In this document: positions 59,257-64,000 of the stretch, piece by piece | Layout of the letters: each line of letters starts with the position of its first letter | Position numbering within the stretch: the stretch's first letter is position 1 | NCBI GenBank assembly: GCA_027922465.2 | Contig: BQMF02000103.1 | Location: forward strand, 620,001-684,000 | Direction of reading: 5' to 3' | Source: Turritopsis dohrnii | Lineage: Eukaryota > Cnidaria > Hydrozoa > Anthoathecata > Oceaniidae | Length of the DNA: 64,000 nt | Notes under the pieces: model-generated | What the model saw: only the letters and a program-made list of their open reading frames with translations | Told to the model about the DNA's origin: nothing | Databases searched by the model: none | Made by a program: the position numbers and the translations under genes

Positions 59257-60144
59257 CACCAAGATCAAGTAGCAAACAACCCTTTCAAAAAGGCCCTCAA
59301 CAACATTATCAAGGAAGGGTTGTTGGGGGCGGAAATTACACTTACTCGCGAAATAGAACTGGCTATTCAAAATGGCAGACGGGCTATCGACCACCAAATC
59401 GAGGAGGTGCAATTCAACAACAGTCAAGAAAATTCAACTGCAGTAAGTTTTCCAGTTCACCTGGCACCTTTTCCCAACTTTCACACAGTTTCAAGGATTT
59501 ATCCAGAGGAAGATCTTCCTAACGTTCATCCTCAAATAAAAAATTTGTTTTCGGGAAAAACTATTCCAACTATACTTTCATCAGCAGGAAGACTGAAAAA
59601 CTTCGAGGATACTTGGAAGTTGATAACTCAGGATCCAAAAGTGTTGACTCTGATAAAAGGGTACGACATACCCTTCATCAAGACACCAACTCAGCAGAAG
59701 GTATTAAATCCCTCTGTTTATACCAAGGAAAAACAAAAACAAATAACCTTGGAAGTGGAGGAAATGTTGAGAAATGGTGCTATTCAGAAAACAATCCATT
59801 CAGAGGGGGAGTTTCTGAGCAATATTTTTCTGGTACCCAAAAAGGATGGGGGACAGAGGCCAGTAATCAATCTGAAAGATTTAAATTACATGTGCAAATT
59901 GGACTTAACAGACGCCTATTTCACAATACCACTTCACAAGGATTCAAGGAAATTCTTGAGGTTTCAATGGCAAGGAACACTATACGAATTCCTATGCCTT
60001 TGTTTTGGGTTAGGTCCTGCACCGAGAATCTTCACCAAGCTATTTAAAACACCAATAGCCTTGCTGCGAAGGATCAGTATTCGAATAGTGATATTCTTAG
60101 ACGACACTCTACTGTTTGGCCAGTCAGTAGAAGAAACTTTATAG
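59257..60144 (+). pseudogene. DIRS reverse transcriptase, internal deletion and frameshift
   Basis: Open from after a TGA at 59254. Residues include VEEMLRNGAIQKT, LSNIFLVPKKDGGQRPVINL, then directly YMCKLDLTDAYFTIPLHK and catalytic FLDDTLLFGQS. Related DIRS RTs have roughly 25 residues between the INLK and YMCKxD blocks; they are absent here. The frame ends at TAG 60142-60144, and the protein continues one base out of frame (ARDTVIFLLQHLGFLIN), so a single-base loss lies just before. Confidence 0.85.
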
Positions 60145-61130
60145 CACGAGACACAGTGATTTTTCTTCTGCAGCACTTAGGATTTCTGATCAACATGAAG
60201 AAATCGATTTTTATTCCCACTCAGAAAATTGTTTTTCTCAGCATGGAGATAGATTCTCGGAATATGACCTTGTCTCTTCCCCCAGGAAAGGTTTTCAAGG
60301 TTGTGAAAGAATGCCAAGACATGAAAAGAAAACAAGAAATGTCTGTGCTAGAACTGGCGAAATTGATAGGTTTGTTATCCTCTGCAGTACAGGCAGTCTT
60401 ACCAGCCAGATTACAATACCGAAACTTACAACAACAACAAATACTAGTTTTCAGGCAAAACAAATCTTATCAAGCAAAGGTAGTTCTAAAGGGGTCTCAA
60501 CAGACAGGTCAATTGTCAAAACAGGAACAAAACATGCACATCAATGCATTAGAATTGCTGGCAGTGAAATTGGCAATTCAGACTTTTATAAAATCAGATC
60601 AGATCAACTCATTTCACTTTCAGATAGACAACAAAACAGCTCTATCTTATTTAGTGAAAATGGGGGGTACTGACAGTTCGCTACTCAACCAAATTACCAA
60701 GGAAATTTGGCAAATCCTAATATCCAAGGGGATCACAATTACTGCAGAGTACCTTCCAATTGCTCTGAATCAGAAGGCAAACTGGGAATCTCGGCACAAC
60801 AAAGATTCATCAGAGTGAAAGCTTTGCCCTCTGGTGTTCAAGAAAGTGTGCAACATACTGGGCTACCCACAAGTGGATCTTATTGCATCAAAGCTATTTC
60901 ATCAGCTACCTCTTTATCTGTCATGGAAACCGGATCCATGCAGCATAGGGTCAGAAGCACTCCAGCATCAATGGTCACGTCAGTTGGGGGAAATATTATT
61001 ATTAAACCCAGTGTTATTACCCAGGTTTCCCAAGTTACTCCAAAGTCCATCCCGGGAAGTTCATCAACTCATCCAAAACAACACGCTAAACTTAGCTTGG
61101 GATGTTCAGGTGATTTTGAATTACATTTAG
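60145..61130 (+). pseudogene. DIRS RT connection and RNase H, with in-frame stop
   Basis: Continues the RT: LLQHLGFLINMKKS, then MSVLELAKLIGLLSS, then RNase H-like HINALELLAVKLAIQTF and FQIDNKTALSYLVKMGGT. A TGA at 60816-60818 stands where the family has Trp (SSE-stop-KLCP). The same frame runs on through VFKKVCNILGYPQVDLIASK and YLSWKPDPCSIGSEALQHQW until 61130. Confidence 0.82.
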
Positions 61131-61642
61131 GAGCTTCTAGGGCTGCTGGCATACATTGTCTCAGTATTAGATACATGGTCTTTCAGGAGGATTATGTCAA
61201 ATTTTCATTTGATCAACTGCATAAAAGCTGGAGATTTGGAAAAGCTCTTCCTTCAGTTGTTTATTATGAGTTCAAGGAAGATCCTGATCTTTGTGTAGTG
61301 TCTACATTAAAAGAGTATTTAAACAGGTCCCATGAATGGAGACAGGGTGGGGAAACCCAACTGTTTTTAAGTCACATTCAACCACACAAAAAAGTTTCAA
61401 GTTCTACAGTGTCTAGGTGGATCAAAGAGATCATAGGAGGATTCAATACCAGTGTATTTAAAGGTCACTCTTCTAGATCAGCAGCATCCGTTGGAGCTCA
61501 ATTGACAGGGGCAAGTATAACGGATGTACTGAAAATGGGCTTATGGTCAAATGAGTCGACATGGCAAAGGTTTTATCATAAAAAGGTGGTGACTCCAGAA
61601 GAGTCATTTCAAAAATGTATCCTAAGGGGGAGAGAGAAATAA
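61100..61642 (+). pseudogene. DIRS tyrosine recombinase, C-terminal part
   Basis: The frame with CLSIRYMVFQEDYVKFSF, DLCVVSTLKEYLNRS, then KGHSSRSAASVGAQ, GLWSNESTWQRFYHKK. The HxxR, Trp and Tyr of the catalytic set are visible near the C-terminus. The N-terminal half of the recombinase, which should precede it, is missing; the junction lies near 61090-61130. Upstream codons of this frame (60707 on) are antisense-frame filler. Confidence 0.82.
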
Positions 61643-61655
61643 ATGTGCTTTGAAC

Positions 61656-61745
61656 AGAGGATGGGTAGACTGGGTTCCAGTCTGATGAGCAGTCGGGTAT
61701 GATGACTGCAGTATTAGATCGACTGAGATTTTATGAAATAAAATT
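61656..61745 (-). repeat. DIRS right inverted terminal repeat
   Basis: AGAGGATGGGTAGACTGGGT through TTTATGAAATAAAATT; complement of 58133-58224 with few mismatches. Confidence 0.9.
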
Positions 61746-62381
61746 TATGAATAAAATCGAAGGAGATCTAATACTGCCCACCCATCCACTTCCCAGTTAA
61801 AACCCAGTTTCTTTAATTTTATTTTACTCGGAAATGACGATGGGATTATTTCCAATATGGTATTATAGTATTTTCTTGTCGTTAGAAGAAAGCTAATTAT
61901 AAACAAATTATTTGTATTTTTTGTTCAACGTCCCACAACTATCTGGAGAGAGAATTGTCGGTCGAATTTTTATGTCGAATCTTTACCTCGCACAATAGGG
62001 TATGTTAAATATATAGTCATGACGGGTTGCAAAACTCCGTAACCCGGTTAGCAAAAGGAAGGCTGTTTTAGTGTAGAAAATGATAGGAACAGCGCTCATT
62101 ACAGACCAACACAAAAACATTTGTTCTTTTAATTTTACAACGCGTACGCGTGTTTATCATGGAATAAAGTAAGTGAATAATGTATTTTCTTTACAAAATA
62201 TTTAAAATTACAACTGCAAACTCTTATATTAAAATCTAAAAACAAGGTTAAAGCTGAAATACAGATCAATAAAAAAAAATAAATTAAAAAAATTAATAAA
62301 TAAAAATTAATAAATAAATAAAATAAAATAAATGACTATACAAACATACCATTCAAATAATAGTCAGACGGTTTCAAAAAC
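61746..62381. other. DIRS complementary region, then 3' flank of the minus-strand retroelement
   Basis: 61763-61795 is the DIRS-like complementary stretch. 62269-62335 is an A-rich (AATAAA)n-like tract on the plus strand; no gene. Confidence 0.5.
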
Positions 62382-64000
62382 TCAGCCACACCTAGAAAAA
62401 TCGTAAGCAAGAGCAAAATCGTCCACTGGAAGAGCTGTCTCCGAAGTGAAAGGTCTTTCATGTGAACGGCTTCCTCTGGTACATACCAAAGAAGAACGTA
62501 AGATTAAAAAGGACAATCTACATCGAATGATAGAGATTATCTTCTCGTATCTTTCCCCCGGCTTCACAGCTATTTTTTCAGCAATATGTTTTTATGAAAT
62601 GTAGAGCATTCTGCACTCTGACTCCCGCAGACAGAGAAAACTAATGGAGTAAAAGTGCCATGCTCTACATTTATAATTCTGTTGTTATAATTGCGTTTCT
62701 TTTCACGTTCATGTTTTTCTAAAAATTTTTCAATAGATGTAGAGATTTGAGATTCTGCGTTTGTGTTCGTCACCCGAATATCAAAATACGCATTCTGTCC
62801 GTTTCTCCAGACACCACGAGCACGTATGTCTGGTCTTGCTTCGTCACCATTTAAGCCATGTATTATTTCTCAATTCAAAGGTTGTAAGAGAGGTTCTATT
62901 TCAACGTCATTTTGAACTTGTTTGAGTAGTACTGCCTCATAGTCACGGATATTATTGTGTCTTATAATCACAAATCCGCCTCGTTTGCAATTGAGGGCGT
63001 GATTGACATTGTACGACTGCCCATAAGGACATTTAGACGGTAGTCCACGCAGATCCTTGGCGTATCTAAGATTTAAAGCATCTCGAAATTCAGATTTATT
63101 CAAGCTGAACCCATACTCTTCTATTGGTAGCACTGTGAGCCAGCCAGATGTCCCTTTTTGTTTTCCTTCGTAAACAGCTGTACGTGTTTTATGTGGTAAT
63201 ACACCCTCGATTCTATCTGCTTTTTTTTCACGACTAGTTCATTTTTCTTTTTTTCGTCAGAGATCAGCTTTTTAACTTGTTCATCGTTTGGTAACGTATC
63301 GCCTTGCATCATCATAATGGCTACAAGCGGAGCAGTAATCACTTGAATTTTCAAATTTCGATTTTGCTATTTCAGCCAGAATCGGAATACCCAAACCCCC
63401 ATAACGAACTGGTAAGGAATACAAGTCACGGTCAGTATCTGTGACAAGAGCGTCGAATAGGGATGGAAGAAAAGATCGATTGATCACATCATCTAGTGGT
63501 CTTAGGTAAGTTTCCATATTGGGTATTGTTCTGATGAAGTATGTAAACTTATGCACTTGACCATGGATAAAAGCAGCGTATGCTCCATGTGGCTGAGATT
63601 TTGCTATTTGCGACAGCTTTTCAATTTCATTGCACCATGTGTTTACTTTTTCTTGAACATATCTATCATGAAATGTATCACTTCCTAGAGCAGCTCTAAG
63701 ATGACGTTGGCCTTCGGTTGTGATTTGAATTTCAGTGTTTGTGAACAAGTTTTCAGCTTTATCCTTCAGATCGTAATGTTTCAATATCAGCCCAGGTTTT
63801 TTCTCGTTAACATAGTACCCAAACTTTTGACCCTCTTTTATCACTTCTTCCCACCACGCTCTTAAATGGCTTAAATCGCCAGCACCTGCAATATCATCAG
63901 CCAAGCAAACGTCTTTCACACTGAAGAAGTGTTCTCTAACGGAACGAAGTAATGGAGTAATACCCATGGCATAAAAAGACATTGCAAGGTTGTCACCTTG
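62382..64000 (-). pseudogene. Non-LTR retroelement with RT and restriction-like endonuclease, broken; runs off right edge
   Basis: Minus strand. RT palm at the right edge: MSFYAMGITPLL, then VCLADDIAGAG (ADD catalytic pair; the position before it is Leu, usually aromatic), then thumb SQPHGAYAAFIHGQVHKFTY. After frameshifts near 63345 and 63205 comes a CCHC-like motif CPYGQSYNVNHALNCKRGG plus RHNNIRD. Next is an endonuclease-like segment DEARPDIRARGVW and YFDIRV, preceded by an in-frame TGA at 62870. It ends with NVEHGTFTPLVFSVCG, a frameshift near 62575, and IRCRLSFLILRSSLVCTRG. Zn knuckle plus PD-type nuclease after the RT is the layout of R2/CRE-type elements. Confidence 0.85.

Larger units (their letters stand above)
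58133..61745 (+). mobile_element. DIRS-type tyrosine-recombinase retrotransposon, defective
   Basis: Inverted terminal repeats at 58133-58224 and 61656-61745 (about 90 bp, a few mismatches) enclose gag-like, RT, RNase H and tyrosine-recombinase regions in that order on the plus strand. Just outside the right repeat, 61763-61795 reads GATCTAATACTGC...CCCATCC again, like the internal complementary region of DIRS elements. No target duplication, as expected for recombinase-mediated insertion. Broken by frameshifts, a stop and internal deletions. Confidence 0.9.

Noticed and set aside
59613..60047. 144-codon frame inside the DIRS RT
   Set aside because: Shadow of the RT frame; the RT frame carries the conserved motifs.

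Overview
The window is AT-rich metazoan nuclear DNA. Three things show this: spliced genes with GT-AG introns, animal-type haem peroxidase genes, and a dense layer of eukaryotic transposons. The element mix (Helitron, ISL2EU-like, HIRAN-gene carrier, DIRS retroelement, a non-LTR element with restriction-like endonuclease, many TIR elements) fits a cnidarian best. That placement is inference, not something read from a marker gene. No prokaryotic operon, CRISPR array, rRNA or convincing functional tRNA is present.

Layout. 1-2853 (minus): Helitron Rep protein broken by one stop codon. 4201-5013: internally deleted ISL2EU-like element (SAP-like plus THAP ends). 5316-7790: TIR element carrying a HIRAN-domain gene, next to an array of a conserved 11-bp box repeated about every 170 bp (5785-8538). 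8861-9477: TIR element with a tRNA-like relic inside. 9961-13310: TIR element with TAA target duplication, containing a hAT-like element (10463-13095), which contains a 165-bp MITE. 13974-16074 (plus): peroxidase gene 1, apparently without its signal-peptide exon. 21053-24459 (plus): complete five-exon secreted peroxidase gene 2 (625 aa). 26538-28908: element with long TIRs and a 9-bp target duplication. 31420-33870 (minus): peroxidase pseudogene cut by two TIR insertions. 34489-34926 and 41560-44080 (minus): CR1/Jockey-like LINE remains, the second hosting a four-deep nest of insertions. 36180-36959: orphan multi-pass membrane protein. 45992-46744 (minus): hypothetical gene. 50683-51422: second element with CCTTA ends. 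58133-61745: DIRS-type tyrosine-recombinase retrotransposon with inverted terminal repeats and several lesions. 62382-64000 (minus): broken non-LTR element of the restriction-like-endonuclease type, running off the right edge; a 3' fragment of the same family lies at 55304-55650.

Host genes are few: two tandem peroxidases plus one inverted pseudogene copy, one membrane protein, one hypothetical protein. The two intact peroxidases share exon phases and exon lengths, but identity rises from about 68% in exon 3 to about 96% in exon 5, which suggests gene conversion. The most unusual signal is the box TCCGTCCGACA (and variants). It recurs at 157-197 bp spacing in at least three separate places, twice inside small TIR-bounded elements, while the DNA between boxes shows little obvious similarity by eye.
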